DNA of 64,000 nt from a bacterium (GTDB lineage Bacteria; Pseudomonadota; Alphaproteobacteria; Rickettsiales; RI-342), in the NCBI GenBank assembly GCA_016124905.1, contig WGMV01000013.1, positions 1-64,000 on the forward strand. Reading direction: 5' to 3'. The notes below the pieces were generated by a model. It worked only from the letters and a program-made list of their open reading frames with translations. It did not search any database and was not told where the DNA came from. The stretch's first letter is position 1. The number at the start of each line of letters is the position of its first letter. Positions 25,225 through 33,373 of the stretch are shown in pieces. Position numbers and translations under genes: made by a program.

Positions 25225-26796
25225 ATGCTTCACCAGCCCACCTGGAAGATCGTTTTTTCCGTTCTCGTCTGCCTGCTTGCCGCCTATGTCGCGCTGCCAA
25301 GCTTCTTCCCGAAGCTTCAGGGAAGCGGCCATTGGTGGGTGGCGCCGCGCAACGTGGTGCTGGGGCTTGATCTTCAGGGGGGCTCCTACCTGCTGCTGCA
25401 GGTGGATGAGAAAGCCTATTTCCGCGACCAGAACGAGCATATGGTGGATGCGGTGCGCAGCAACCTGCGCAAGGAAAGCATCGGCTACAAGGACTTGAAC
25501 GCCAGTGATTCCGGCGTGAGCTTCACGCTGCGCGACCCGGCCCAGGGCACAAAGATCGCCTCCATCGCACGCAGCGTGGATGACCGTTACTCCACCACCG
25601 TGGAAGGCGACAAGGTGACGCTCGGATTCTCCGACATCACCAGGGGCGAAGCCACGCGTCAGCTGCTGGACCAGTCCATCGAGATCGTGCGGCGCCGCGT
25701 GGATGAGACCGGCACGCGCGAACCCATCATCGCCCGCCAGGGCGACACGCGCATCCTGCTGCAGGTGCCGGGCTTGCAGGACCCTTCGCACCTCAAGCAG
25801 CTGCTTGGCAAAACGGCCAAACTGACCTTCCATATGGTGAGCGAGCAATATCGCCCCACCACGGCCCGCCCTGCCGATGTGCCGGAAGGCCTGATGGTGC
25901 TTCCCTATGAGATGGACCGCGCGGGCGGGCACAATGCCGGTTATGTCGCCGTGGAGCGTAAATCCCTACTGTCCGGTGATATGCTGGTGGATGCGCACGC
26001 AACCTTTGAGCGCGGCTCGCCGGTGGTGAATTTCCGTTTCAACTCGCAAGGCGCCAGGCTGTTTGGCGATGTCACGACCAAACATGTGCAGGAACGGTTT
26101 GCCGTGGTGCTGGACGGCAAGGTTATCACCGCGCCCACGATCAATGAGCCGATTCTCGGCGGCAGTGGCATGATTTCCGGCAATTTCACCGTGGACAGCG
26201 CCAACGATCTGGCGTTGCTGTTGCGCGCGGGCGCCCTGCCCGCACCGCTCACCGTGATGGAAGAGCGCAGCGTGGGGCCGTCGCTCGGGTCGGACTCGGT
26301 AAAAGCGGGTGCGCGGGCCAGCGTTCTGGCCATTGTGCTGGTGATGGGCTTTATGCTTGCCCGTTACAAATTATTCGGCCTGTTCGCCAGCATCGCGCTG
26401 GCGCTGAACATCGTCATCCTGATGGCGGGCATGTCGCTTCTGCAGGCCACGCTTACCCTGCCGGGTATCGCGGGTATCGCGCTGACCATGGGTATGTCGG
26501 TGGATGCGAACGTGCTTATCTTCGAGCGCATCAAGGAGGAAATCCGCAGCGGACGCACGCCCATGTCGGCCGTGGTGGCGGGTTTCGACCGTGCTTTCGG
26601 CACCATCATGGATTCCAACATCACCACGCTGATTGCCACCGGGCTGCTTTATTATTACGGCACCGGCCCCATCAAGGGTTTTGCCGTGACGCTGTCGCTC
26701 GGCATCATGACGTCGATGTTCACCGCCGTGACGGTGACGAAAATCATCGTGGCAAGCTATGTGCTGAAGCGCCGCCCGAAAACGCTGGCCATTTAG
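25225..26796 (+). CDS. secD: Protein translocase subunit SecD
   Basis: The 523-residue RND-type membrane protein uses the proton gradient to finish secretion through SecYEG. It has an N-terminal membrane helix, the SecD motif GLDLQGG, the large periplasmic P1 domain (about 60-330; IEIVRRRVDETGTREP, LLGKTAKLTFHMV), then helices from about 350 with LPGIAGIALTMGMSVDANVLIFERIKEE and FDRAFGTIMDSNITTLIATGLLY. It is complete. secF, normally next, is absent: the Mth938 gene starts at the base after the stop. Confidence 0.95.
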   Translation: MLHQPTWKIVFSVLVCLLAAYVALPSFFPKLQGSGHWWVAPRNVVLGLDLQGGSYLLLQVDEKAYFRDQNEHMVDAVRSNLRKESIGYKDLNASDSGVSFTLRDPAQGTKIASIARSVDDRYSTTVEGDKVTLGFSDITRGEATRQLLDQSIEIVRRRVDETGTREPIIARQGDTRILLQVPGLQDPSHLKQLLGKTAKLTFHMVSEQYRPTTARPADVPEGLMVLPYEMDRAGGHNAGYVAVERKSLLSGDMLVDAHATFERGSPVVNFRFNSQGARLFGDVTTKHVQERFAVVLDGKVITAPTINEPILGGSGMISGNFTVDSANDLALLLRAGALPAPLTVMEERSVGPSLGSDSVKAGARASVLAIVLVMGFMLARYKLFGLFASIALALNIVILMAGMSLLQATLTLPGIAGIALTMGMSVDANVLIFERIKEEIRSGRTPMSAVVAGFDRAFGTIMDSNITTLIATGLLYYYGTGPIKGFAVTLSLGIMTSMFTAVTVTKIIVASYVLKRRPKTLAI

Positions 26797-27183
26797 ATGC
26801 TCACCGCCCCGCACATGCGCGAGGCGCTGAAGATCATCCAGCGCTACGGGCCTGGGCATATTGTGGTGAACGGCACGTCCTACCGGGAGCCCATTCTGCT
26901 GGTGGCCAATCAGGTGTCGCTCTGGCCGGGGACGCGGGAACATTTGTGGGATGTGAATCTCTACGCGCCGCTATACCAGATGGAAGATTCACCGGAAGTT
27001 CTGCTGATCGGCACAGGCAGCCGCATGCAGATGGCGCAGCCGGTGTTTCGGCAGGCACTGAAGGAAAAATTCCCCGCCGGGATTGGCATTGAAAGCATGG
27101 ATACAGGCGCGGCCTGCCGTACCTACAATGTGCTGATGGGTGAAGGCCGCCGCGTGGCGGCCTGCTTGCTGCCGCTGGAATAG
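26797..27183 (+). CDS. Mth938-like (DUF498) domain protein
   Basis: The 128-residue protein has the Mth938/AAMDC fold pattern: IQRYGPGHIVVNGTSYREPILLV, PEVLLIGTGSRMQM and GIGIESMDTGAACRTYNVLMGEGRRVAACLLPL. Homologues in alphaproteobacteria commonly follow secDF; the mitochondrial relative NDUFAF3 helps assemble complex I. The squalene/phytoene-synthase-like gene at 28 kb resembles NDUFAF6, so both may share a respiratory-assembly role (inference). It starts at the base after the secD stop, so it is translationally coupled. Confidence 0.88.
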   Translation: MLTAPHMREALKIIQRYGPGHIVVNGTSYREPILLVANQVSLWPGTREHLWDVNLYAPLYQMEDSPEVLLIGTGSRMQMAQPVFRQALKEKFPAGIGIESMDTGAACRTYNVLMGEGRRVAACLLPLE

Positions 27184-27191
27184 GCATGAAA

Positions 27192-27218
27192 AAAACCCGG
27201 CCAAGGCGGCCGGGTTTT
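27192..27218. terminator. Bidirectional rho-independent terminator
   Basis: AAAACCCGGCC (27192-27202) pairs with GGCCGGGTTTT (27208-27218). It serves the converging Mth938-like gene and sodB. Confidence 0.9.
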
Positions 27219-27267
27219 CCATTTACTTTTCCTTGCCGGAGGCAAGGATACGCGCTTATGAGCTGGG

Positions 27268-27882
27268 TTACGCCGCCAGCTTGAATTCCTGCGTCAGATT
27301 TTTCGCTGCAAACTCCCAGTTGGCGAGGTTGGCCAGGAAGCTTTCCACGAAATCCGGACGGCGGTTCTGGAAATCCAGATAATAGGCATGCTCCCACACA
27401 TCCACCGTCAGCAGCGGGCGCTGGCCTTTGGTGATGGGGGTTTCGGCATTGGCGGTTTTGACGATGCGCAGCTCGCCCGCTTCTTCCACCAGCCAGGCCC
27501 AGCCGCTGCCAAACTGACTGACGGCGGCGGCCTTGAAGGCTTCCTTAAATTTGTCGAAATCGCCGAAGGAGGCGTCGATCTTGCCGGCGAGCTCGCCGGT
27601 CGGCTTGCCGCCGCCCTTGGGCTTCATGGAATGCCAGAAGAAAGTATGGTTCCACACCTGCGCGGCGTTGTTGAAGATGCCCGCCTTGGCGCTGTCGCCC
27701 GCGGTTTTGCGGATGATTTCCTCCAGCGGCAGGTTTTCGTATTCTGTGCCGGCGATCAGGTTGTTCAGGTTGGTGACATAGGCCTGATGGTGCTTGCCAT
27801 GGTGAAAGGAGAAGGTCTCGGCGCTCATGTGCGGTTCAAGGGCGTTGGGCGCGAAGGGGAGCGGGGGAAGGGTAAAGGGCAT
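27268..27882 (-). CDS. sodB: Superoxide dismutase, Fe type
   Basis: The 204-residue Fe/Mn SOD converts superoxide to peroxide and oxygen in the cytoplasm. Metal ligands are visible as H28 in [13 protein letters not shown], the His in [12 protein letters not shown], and the Asp and His in [12 protein letters not shown]. The Gln in NNAAQVWNH and the lack of the Mn-type signature favour iron. GGAGG lies just before the start. A reasonable promoter sits upstream (27915-27942). It converges with the Mth938 gene over a shared terminator. Confidence 0.95.
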   Translation of the reverse strand: MPFTLPPLPFAPNALEPHMSAETFSFHHGKHHQAYVTNLNNLIAGTEYENLPLEEIIRKTAGDSAKAGIFNNAAQVWNHTFFWHSMKPKGGGKPTGELAGKIDASFGDFDKFKEAFKAAAVSQFGSGWAWLVEEAGELRIVKTANAETPITKGQRPLLTVDVWEHAYYLDFQNRRPDFVESFLANLANWEFAAKNLTQEFKLAA

Positions 27883-27914
27883 GAATGCCTCCGTCTTATG
27901 TGTTGCATGGGGGT

Positions 27915-27942
27915 AATCTAGGGCCTATCCAACTTTTATCAA
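27915..27942 (-). promoter_or_regulatory. Candidate sigma-70 promoter of sodB
   Basis: On the minus strand TTGATA (27942-27937), 16 bases, TAGATT (27920-27915). About 30 bases of leader precede the sodB start. Match by eye only. Confidence 0.45.
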
Positions 27943-27961
27943 CCCCAAGCATCATGTTTCC

Positions 27962-28789
27962 ATGCTGAATAATCGTGAGATTGCCTTGCATTTGCAACGG
28001 CAGGACTATGACCGCTACCTGATGAGCATGCGCGCGCCCGCTGCACTGCGCCCGGCCTTGCATACACTGCTGGCGCTGAACCTGGAAGCGTCGCGCGTGC
28101 GTGAAAGCACGAGCGACGAGATGACCGGCCTTATCCGCCTCACCTGGTGGCGCGAGGCGCTGGCAGAACTGCGGGAGGGCAAATTGCCGCGCGCGCACCC
28201 GCTGGTGGAACGGCTGGCCGCCCAGCATATTGCCGAAAACCTGCCCGAAGCCCTGGTGGATGAATGGCTGGGTGCGCGGGAAAAGGACCTGGAGACCGCC
28301 CCTATTATGACGGTGGAGGATCTGCTGCATTATGCCGACGGCACCGGCGGCTGCCTGGCAGCCATGTGGCTGGCGCTTGCCTGCCCCGATGCCACGCAGC
28401 AAGCTACACAAGCCGCGCGAAACGCCGGCATCGCGTGGGCGTTGGTAGGCATTCTGCGGGCCATCCCCTATCATGCCGAACACGGGCTTGTGCTGCTGCC
28501 GCACAATCTGTTGAAGCTTCATGGGTTGAGTGCCGAGGCCATCCTGCATGGCGATGGGCTGAATGCGCTTTCCCCTGTTAATATGGCTATTCTGGAACAG
28601 GCGCGAATATCAGCACATGCAGCATGGAACGCACGCAAACATGTGCCGCGCCACGGCCGCGCGGTGATGCTGCATGCCTGGCTGGCATTGCGTTATCTTG
28701 ATATCATTCTGCCTGAAAAACCCTGGGAAGCACGTGGGCCGCGCCAACGCCCGCTTTGCCTGGCGCGGCTGGCCCTGCTGAGCATTTAA
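27962..28789 (+). CDS. Squalene/phytoene synthase-family protein (NDUFAF6-like)
   Basis: The 275-residue protein has the trans-isoprenyl synthase helical fold in a degenerate form: DYDRYLMSMRAPAALRPALHTLLALNLEASRVRE, LIRLTWWREALAELREG, and YADGTGGCLAAMWLALA. The Asp-rich DxxxD motifs of true phytoene synthases are not clear, as in the bacterial and mitochondrial NDUFAF6-type proteins linked to complex I assembly. Its location after secD-Mth938 is conserved in alphaproteobacteria. No strong ribosome site before the ATG at 27962. Confidence 0.8.
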   Translation: MLNNREIALHLQRQDYDRYLMSMRAPAALRPALHTLLALNLEASRVRESTSDEMTGLIRLTWWREALAELREGKLPRAHPLVERLAAQHIAENLPEALVDEWLGAREKDLETAPIMTVEDLLHYADGTGGCLAAMWLALACPDATQQATQAARNAGIAWALVGILRAIPYHAEHGLVLLPHNLLKLHGLSAEAILHGDGLNALSPVNMAILEQARISAHAAWNARKHVPRHGRAVMLHAWLALRYLDIILPEKPWEARGPRQRPLCLARLALLSI

Positions 28790-28861
28790 TGCTTTATTAA
28801 CCTTGCAAGGCTATCTAAACTGGACGAAAAAACAGATGATTACAGAAACAGGAGCAGGCAT

Positions 28862-28978
28862 ATGCGTTCTAAGCTCAACAGCTGGATGCACAGCAACCAG
28901 GACATGGTCATCACGCATCTGGCCACGGCCAGCTTTTTGTCTTCGGTACTGATTCTGCTGACGGTCGCCGTTTTCTAA
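28862..28978 (+). CDS. Small single-TM protein (38 aa)
   Basis: ATG 28862 follows AGGAGCAGGCAT, a good ribosome site. The product MRSKLNSWMHSNQDMVITHL continues into a hydrophobic segment (SFLSSVLILLTVAVF) and ends with TAA. The charged-then-hydrophobic shape indicates a small membrane protein. No family recognised. It lies alone between the squalene-synthase-like gene and a GNAT gene. Confidence 0.65.
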   Translation: MRSKLNSWMHSNQDMVITHLATASFLSSVLILLTVAVF

Positions 28979-29065
28979 CCGTTCGTTCAAAGGGCGTTGC
29001 ATAGCACGTTTACGCGGCTATACTGCCTTCCCCCTCTGTTGTGATGGGGGTGTTCAAGGATTGGT

Positions 29066-29560
29066 ATGGCGGTTACGGTTTCCCTCATCGATGTTTCAAA
29101 CCCCGCGCAGCTCAGGGCGTTCAAGGAATTGAACGAGGCCTGGATCGAACGGTATTTCCGTATCGAGCCCGAGGATACCGCCGCATTGACCGATCCCGTC
29201 ACGCATATCCTGAACCCTGGCGGGCTGATTGCCGTGGCGGAAGAAGATGGAAATTATATCGGCGCATGCGCCATGTACCGCCACAAGGACGGGCGCTTTG
29301 AGCTGACCAAAATGGCCGTGGACGAGAGCAGTCAGGCGCGCGGTACCGGCCAGAAGCTCGCGGAGTTTTTGCTGGATGAGATTCAGAAACTCGGGGCGGA
29401 TTATTGCTACATTATCTCCAATACCAAACTGGAGCGGGCCATCCGGCTCTATCGCCGCCTGGGCTTTGTGGATTGCCCGGAGGACCGGCATTCGCGCTAT
29501 GAACGCGGCAACATCACGCTCGAGAAATTCCTCACGGCTTCGCTCAGGAAGACCGGCTGA
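29066..29560 (+). CDS. GNAT family N-acetyltransferase
   Basis: The 164-residue protein has a GNAT fold: GGLIAVAEEDGNYIGACAMYRH (strands 2-4), FELTKMAVDESSQARGTGQKLAEFLLDE with the acetyl-CoA-binding Q/RxxGxG/A loop (ARGTGQ), and ERAIRLYRRLGFVDCP. The substrate is unknown. Its stop TGA overlaps the dnaB start (TGATGG), so the two are translationally coupled, an unusual partner for the replicative helicase. Confidence 0.9.
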   Translation: MAVTVSLIDVSNPAQLRAFKELNEAWIERYFRIEPEDTAALTDPVTHILNPGGLIAVAEEDGNYIGACAMYRHKDGRFELTKMAVDESSQARGTGQKLAEFLLDEIQKLGADYCYIISNTKLERAIRLYRRLGFVDCPEDRHSRYERGNITLEKFLTASLRKTG

Positions 29561-31059
29561 TGGCGGAGAACCTGGCCAGCATCCTTTCCCTGCAACCCGA
29601 AAAAGCCGAGAAAGGCTTTCAGGAACTGCCCCATAACATCGACGCCGAACAGGCGCTGCTCGGCATCCTGCTCATCAAAAACGACGCGCAGACCGATGTG
29701 GGGGATTTTCTGCGTACCGAGCATTTCTACGAGCCGGTGCATCAAAAGATCTATGCGGCCGTTCTGGCGCTGATGGAAAAAGGGCATATCGCCAACCCGG
29801 TAACCCTGAAGCATTTTTTCGATAAGGACGAAGCGCTGGCCCCGGTGGGCGGCGCGGATTACCTGCATCAGCTGGCGGCGAACGCGGGCATGCTGGTCTA
29901 TGCGGCGGATTATGCCAAGACGATTTACGACCTGGCGCTCAAGCGCGCGCTGATCGATATTGGCGAGACGGTGGTAAAGGAAGCCTATGTGCTGGAAGCC
30001 GGGGATTCGGCCTTCGGGCAGATCGAACGCGCGGAGCAGCAATTGTTCACGCTGGCCACCGTCGGCCAGGTGGAGCGCAGCGTCAAAGCCCTTTCCACGG
30101 CCGTGGCGGAATCCATCGCCCGTACCGAGAAGGCCTACCGCAACGCCGGGCGCGTGAGCGGCTGCACCACAGGCTTCATCGATATGGACCGGCTGCTGGG
30201 CGGGTTTCAGGATTCGGACCTCATCATCCTCGCCGGACGTCCGTCGATGGGTAAGACGGCATTGGCCACCTCCATGGCCTGCGAGGCGGCAAAGGCATTC
30301 GCCAAGGATTTCGAGGAAAACGGCAAGCAGGGCAAGTGCGGATCGGTCGGGTTTTTCTCGCTTGAGATGTCGGCCGAGCAGCTGGCGGGCCGTTTGCTCG
30401 CCGGTATTACGGGGCTCAATTCCTCACGCCTGCGCCGGGGCGAGCTGAACGAAGATGACTTCGCCAAGATGGTGGAAGGCAGCGTGGAACTGAGTGCGAT
30501 GCCGCTTTACATCGACGATACGCCGGCCATTTCCATCAGCGCGCTGCGCACCCGGGCGCGGCGCATGAAGCGCCAGCATAATCTCAGTTTGCTGGTGGTG
30601 GATTACCTGCAGCTGCTGCGCGGTACATCCGCCCAGGCGGCGACCAACCGCGTGCTGGAGATCACCGAGATCACGCAGGGCTTGAAGGCGATTGCGAAAG
30701 AACTGAACATCCCGGTCATCGCCCTCTCCCAGCTTTCGCGCGCGGTGGAGCAACGCGAGGATAAACGCCCGCAGCTTTCGGACCTGCGCGAATCCGGCTC
30801 GATTGAGCAGGACGCGGACGTGGTGATGTTTGTGTTCCGCGAGGAATATTACCTGATGCGCTCCATGCCGCGGGAGGATTCGCCCAAATTTCAGCAATGG
30901 CAGGATGACATGACCAAGCTGCACGGCATTGCCGAGGTCATCATTGCCAAGCAGCGTCACGGCCCGATCGGCAACGTGAGGCTCGCCTTCCACAGCGACA
31001 CGACGCGGTTTGCTAATTATGCGGGCGAGGATATGCCGGACATGATGGCAGAGTACTAA
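29560..31059 (+). CDS. dnaB: Replicative DNA helicase DnaB
   Basis: The 499-residue hexameric helicase has the N-terminal DnaB domain (IDAEQALLGILLIKNDA to about 120), a linker, and the RecA-like C-terminal domain: GFIDMDRLLGGFQDSDLIILAGRPSMGKTALAT (Walker A), VGFFSLEMSAEQLAGRLLA, LLVVDYLQLL (Walker B), IPVIALSQLSRAVEQREDKRPQLSDLRESGSIEQDADVVMF. Length and motifs are complete, with no intein. It opens DNA at the fork. A family A-related repeat follows the stop. Confidence 0.97.
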   Translation: MAENLASILSLQPEKAEKGFQELPHNIDAEQALLGILLIKNDAQTDVGDFLRTEHFYEPVHQKIYAAVLALMEKGHIANPVTLKHFFDKDEALAPVGGADYLHQLAANAGMLVYAADYAKTIYDLALKRALIDIGETVVKEAYVLEAGDSAFGQIERAEQQLFTLATVGQVERSVKALSTAVAESIARTEKAYRNAGRVSGCTTGFIDMDRLLGGFQDSDLIILAGRPSMGKTALATSMACEAAKAFAKDFEENGKQGKCGSVGFFSLEMSAEQLAGRLLAGITGLNSSRLRRGELNEDDFAKMVEGSVELSAMPLYIDDTPAISISALRTRARRMKRQHNLSLLVVDYLQLLRGTSAQAATNRVLEITEITQGLKAIAKELNIPVIALSQLSRAVEQREDKRPQLSDLRESGSIEQDADVVMFVFREEYYLMRSMPREDSPKFQQWQDDMTKLHGIAEVIIAKQRHGPIGNVRLAFHSDTTRFANYAGEDMPDMMAEY

Positions 31060-31061
31060 TG

Positions 31062-31152
31062 TTTTGCTCCCTGCGACGGACCCGCTTATCGAAAAGTGGG
31101 CCGTCGCAATGGAGCGTGCTCAAGGCTGCTCAGCGCGACGCACTGTCGCGTT
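31062..31152 (+). repeat. Family A-related repeat, copy A5
   Basis: GCTCC (31066-31070)/GGAGC (31111-31115) encloses GCGACGG/CCGTCGC (31073-31079/31101-31107); then GCTCAAGGCTG and CGCGAC/GTCGCG (31134-31139/31145-31150). It lies between converging dnaB and the protease gene. Its layout is identical to A4. Confidence 0.75.
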
Positions 31153-31163
31153 AACAGGCATTA

Positions 31164-31973
31164 TCAGTGTGAGCCGCCCGCATCGCAATGGATGTTGACG
31201 ATATAGCCCCTTGCCTGGCCTTCCACCTGGTCCAGCGCGTAATAGGACTGGGACTGGCGGCTGCGGAAATAGACGCCGTTATTCATCAGGAAGGGTTTGA
31301 GTACGTTGAGGGAAATGGCGACGTCGGCCTGTTTTACGGTTTCCTGGCCGCTCTGGTCGTCATGCACGGTCATGCGGGTTTTGCCGACCACCACGCCCAC
31401 CACGTTGCCGGCGGTATCCAGCAGCGGGCCGCCGCTGTTGCCCTGCAACGCTGCATCGCGGAACTGGATCCATTGGGGTTCGTTCATCGGCCCCTGAAGG
31501 CCGAGGATGATGCTTTTCTTCACCTTGTACTGGCCGGTGATGCCGGCTTCCAGCGGATAGCCCATCACCAGAACGGGGTCGTTGACGAGGATATCGCCCT
31601 GCTGATCGCGCAGGTTGGCCACGCGCGTGGGGCGCAGGTCGGTTTTCAGCAGCGCCAGGTCATACTGGTTGTTGGTGGCCATCACCCGCGCGGGTGTGGG
31701 TTGCACCGTGCCGTGCAGGGTGACGTTTTTGCAGCCGTGGATAACGTGTTCGTTGGTGATGATATGCCCGGTATTGCTGACGAAAAAGCCCGTGCCGGAC
31801 TGGATCATTTTCTGGCCGGGCTTGAGTGCCGGGGGCTGCTGCGCGCCGCCGCCGTCCCATTTCTTATAACCGGGGGGAATCTGCGCGCCGCCCTCGCCGG
31901 AAGGGGCTGTGAACTGTGCGGAAGCCGTGAACGGAAGCAGGCATAGCAGGGCGGCAAGAACGGGGCGGAGCAT
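31164..31973 (-). CDS. Trypsin-like serine protease, secreted
   Basis: The 269-residue protein has a signal peptide (cleavage near ASA-QF, residue 19) and a chymotrypsin/DegP-type fold: GTGFFVSNTGHIITNEHVIHGC (catalytic His), NNQYDLALLKTD (Asp) and FRDAALQGNSGGPLLDTAGNVVGVVVG (Ser in GNSGGP). There is no PDZ domain; about 60 C-terminal residues (YYALDQVEGQARGYIVNIHCDAGGSH) follow the protease. It probably acts in the periplasm on unfolded or envelope proteins; substrate unknown. It converges with dnaB. Confidence 0.88.
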   Translation of the reverse strand: MLRPVLAALLCLLPFTASAQFTAPSGEGGAQIPPGYKKWDGGGAQQPPALKPGQKMIQSGTGFFVSNTGHIITNEHVIHGCKNVTLHGTVQPTPARVMATNNQYDLALLKTDLRPTRVANLRDQQGDILVNDPVLVMGYPLEAGITGQYKVKKSIILGLQGPMNEPQWIQFRDAALQGNSGGPLLDTAGNVVGVVVGKTRMTVHDDQSGQETVKQADVAISLNVLKPFLMNNGVYFRSRQSQSYYALDQVEGQARGYIVNIHCDAGGSH

Positions 31974-32046
31974 GAAGGATATCCTGTGGATTTTCTACTG
32001 CATGCTACCAAGCGGCGGTTAAGATTCGGTATGTATAGCACCTCAT

Positions 32047-32078
32047 AAAAGGGGGGCGCACCCGCAAGGAGCGCGCCC
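32047..32078 (-). terminator. Terminator-like hairpin after the 25-aa ORF
   Basis: On minus, GGGCGC (32078-32073) pairs with GCGCCC (32059-32054), followed by CCCTTTT. It lies ten bases past the stop of the small ORF, which supports a real short transcript. Confidence 0.6.
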
Positions 32079-32087
32079 GACCCTCGC

Positions 32088-32165
32088 CTAGATGCCGTAT
32101 GCAAGCATCAGGGCGATTCGCAATGCCGCGAACAGCACCGCGAGAAGAAGAAGGAGTTTATCCAT
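32088..32165 (-). CDS. Possible 25-residue hydrophobic peptide
   Basis: ATG at 32165 encodes MDKLLLLLAVLFAALRIALM then LAYGI and TAG. It is a strongly hydrophobic single helix with one Lys and one Arg, like other small membrane peptides. It overlaps a preceding 44-codon frame by 8 bases, and a terminator-like hairpin follows at 32078. No strong ribosome site is apparent. Real coding is plausible but unproved. Confidence 0.4.
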   Translation of the reverse strand: MDKLLLLLAVLFAALRIALMLAYGI

Positions 32166-32292
32166 CTTTGGGAGTCTCCAGCTCCCGTAAATAAAACGTA
32201 CCGGCGCCAAACAGCTTACGCCACGCCGGTGTGCCTAATTTTTCCGCTGAAAAATTAGAAGACACAGCAAGAATGCGAACATAACGGCGCAT
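32158..32292 (-). CDS. Possible 44-residue basic peptide
   Basis: ATG at 32292 reads MRRYVRILAVSSNFSAEKLG, continues with TPAWRKLFGAGTFYLRELE and ends TPKDG. It is basic with Trp and aromatic residues. A perfect 10-bp hairpin lies inside it. No ribosome site is visible, so it may be chance. If real it forms a two-peptide unit with the 25-residue frame. Confidence 0.3.
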   Translation of the reverse strand: MRRYVRILAVSSNFSAEKLGTPAWRKLFGAGTFYLRELETPKDG

Positions 32293-32320
32293 GTGAACGG
32301 TTTTGTGACGATAGCCATAA

Positions 32321-32346
32321 AAAAGGCCCGCCGGAGCGGGCCTTTT
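32321..32346 (-). terminator. Rho-independent terminator of the phasin gene
   Basis: On minus, AAAAGGCCCGC-TCCG-GCGGGCCTTTT, followed by TT. The stem is perfect. Confidence 0.9.
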
Positions 32347-32365
32347 CACGTCCGTTCAGGATGCT

Positions 32366-33148
32366 CTAGTAAGAAGAACCCTGTTTGGAGAAGCTTTTGC
32401 TCAGGCGCTTGGAAGCGTTGGTGGCACGGCTTTGCAGCGGCTCAACGGCATCGTTGGCAAAACGGAAAAGCATGTCGGACATTTTGACGGACTGGTTGAA
32501 GAACAGGTCCACGGTCGTCAGGAAATACTTGTTCTGAACATCCATCACATCGTTGATGGTGCGGCAGCCCAGGAAGCTTTTGGAATGCTCCACCGAGTTG
32601 GTGAAGGCCTGGTTGGCAAAGCCGTAGATTTCCTCGGCCAGGTTGCGGGCAACCTCGCCGGTGATGTTGGTGGATTCCACCACGGCTTCCACATTCTCAC
32701 GCGACATGTCGAGCACTTCGGTCAGGTTGCGGGAAGCGGCCTCGGTCGTTTTGCTGAGGTTTTGAGAAGCTTCGCGGCCGAAAGCCATGAATTTGCTTTG
32801 GGTCTCGCGGATTTCACGCGCACCGGTTTCCCAGAACTCGCGCAGCGCATCGCCACCCAGCTTGGCGGCCTGGCGGGCGTTGGCTTCGAATTTCTCAGGG
32901 TTCTTCCAGGCATCTTTGGCGACCTGCTGAAAGTTTTTACCGGTTTCGTAGGCGGTTTTGGCCGTCTGGTAGGCGGCATCGGTCGCCTTGGTGGTGGCGG
33001 AAACCGCGTCGCTCACGACATTGCGCGCCGTTTCGCGGGCGGCAGCTTCGTTTTTGGCAGCGGCGGCGTTGAAGGCTTTCACATTGTCCTTGGCTGCCTC
33101 TTTGGCGGCATCCACGGCGGATTTCTTGGATTGGTTGGTCGTCGTCAT
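32366..33148 (-). CDS. Phasin (PHB granule-associated protein)
   Basis: The 260-residue, Ala/Lys-rich helical protein contains a phasin domain in its second half (about 95-210: REFWETGAREIRETQSKFMAFGREASQNLSK, SRENVEAVVESTNITGEVARNLAEEIYGFANQAFTNSVEHSKSFLGCRTINDVMDVQNKYF). The N-terminal 80 residues are repetitive Ala/Lys helices like those of AAK-rich phasins. It coats PHB granules. GGAG 7 bases before ATG 33148 decides the start. It fits the PHB locus at 19-23 kb, and PhaR probably represses it (family knowledge). Confidence 0.88.
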   Translation of the reverse strand: MTTTNQSKKSAVDAAKEAAKDNVKAFNAAAAKNEAAARETARNVVSDAVSATTKATDAAYQTAKTAYETGKNFQQVAKDAWKNPEKFEANARQAAKLGGDALREFWETGAREIRETQSKFMAFGREASQNLSKTTEAASRNLTEVLDMSRENVEAVVESTNITGEVARNLAEEIYGFANQAFTNSVEHSKSFLGCRTINDVMDVQNKYFLTTVDLFFNQSVKMSDMLFRFANDAVEPLQSRATNASKRLSKSFSKQGSSY

Positions 33149-33373
33149 AGCGGGCTCCATCTTCAAAAGCGGCGATTTTCCTGTGCAAATCGCCTATTTC
33201 ATCAAGTGTCGCAAGACTATAATGATTGCGCATCAACATGCAAGTGTTTTTGTGCGCCGCAACATAATCATTCCGTACGCGATATGTTGGGTTTATCTTG
33301 CGTAAAAATGGCTTCTGCGCCACAATGGGTGGTGTAAGTTTGCCATATTGATGAACAAGGCCCGAACGCCATT

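Larger units (their letters stand above)
31974..32365. other. Long gap between protease and phasin genes
   Basis: Nearly 400 bases without a large gene. It contains, on minus, two overlapping small ORFs (32292-32158, 32165-32088), a terminator-like hairpin at 32054-32078, a perfect 10-bp hairpin CTAATTTTTC/GAAAAATTAG (32235-32258), and the phasin terminator (32321-32346). Confidence 0.6.
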
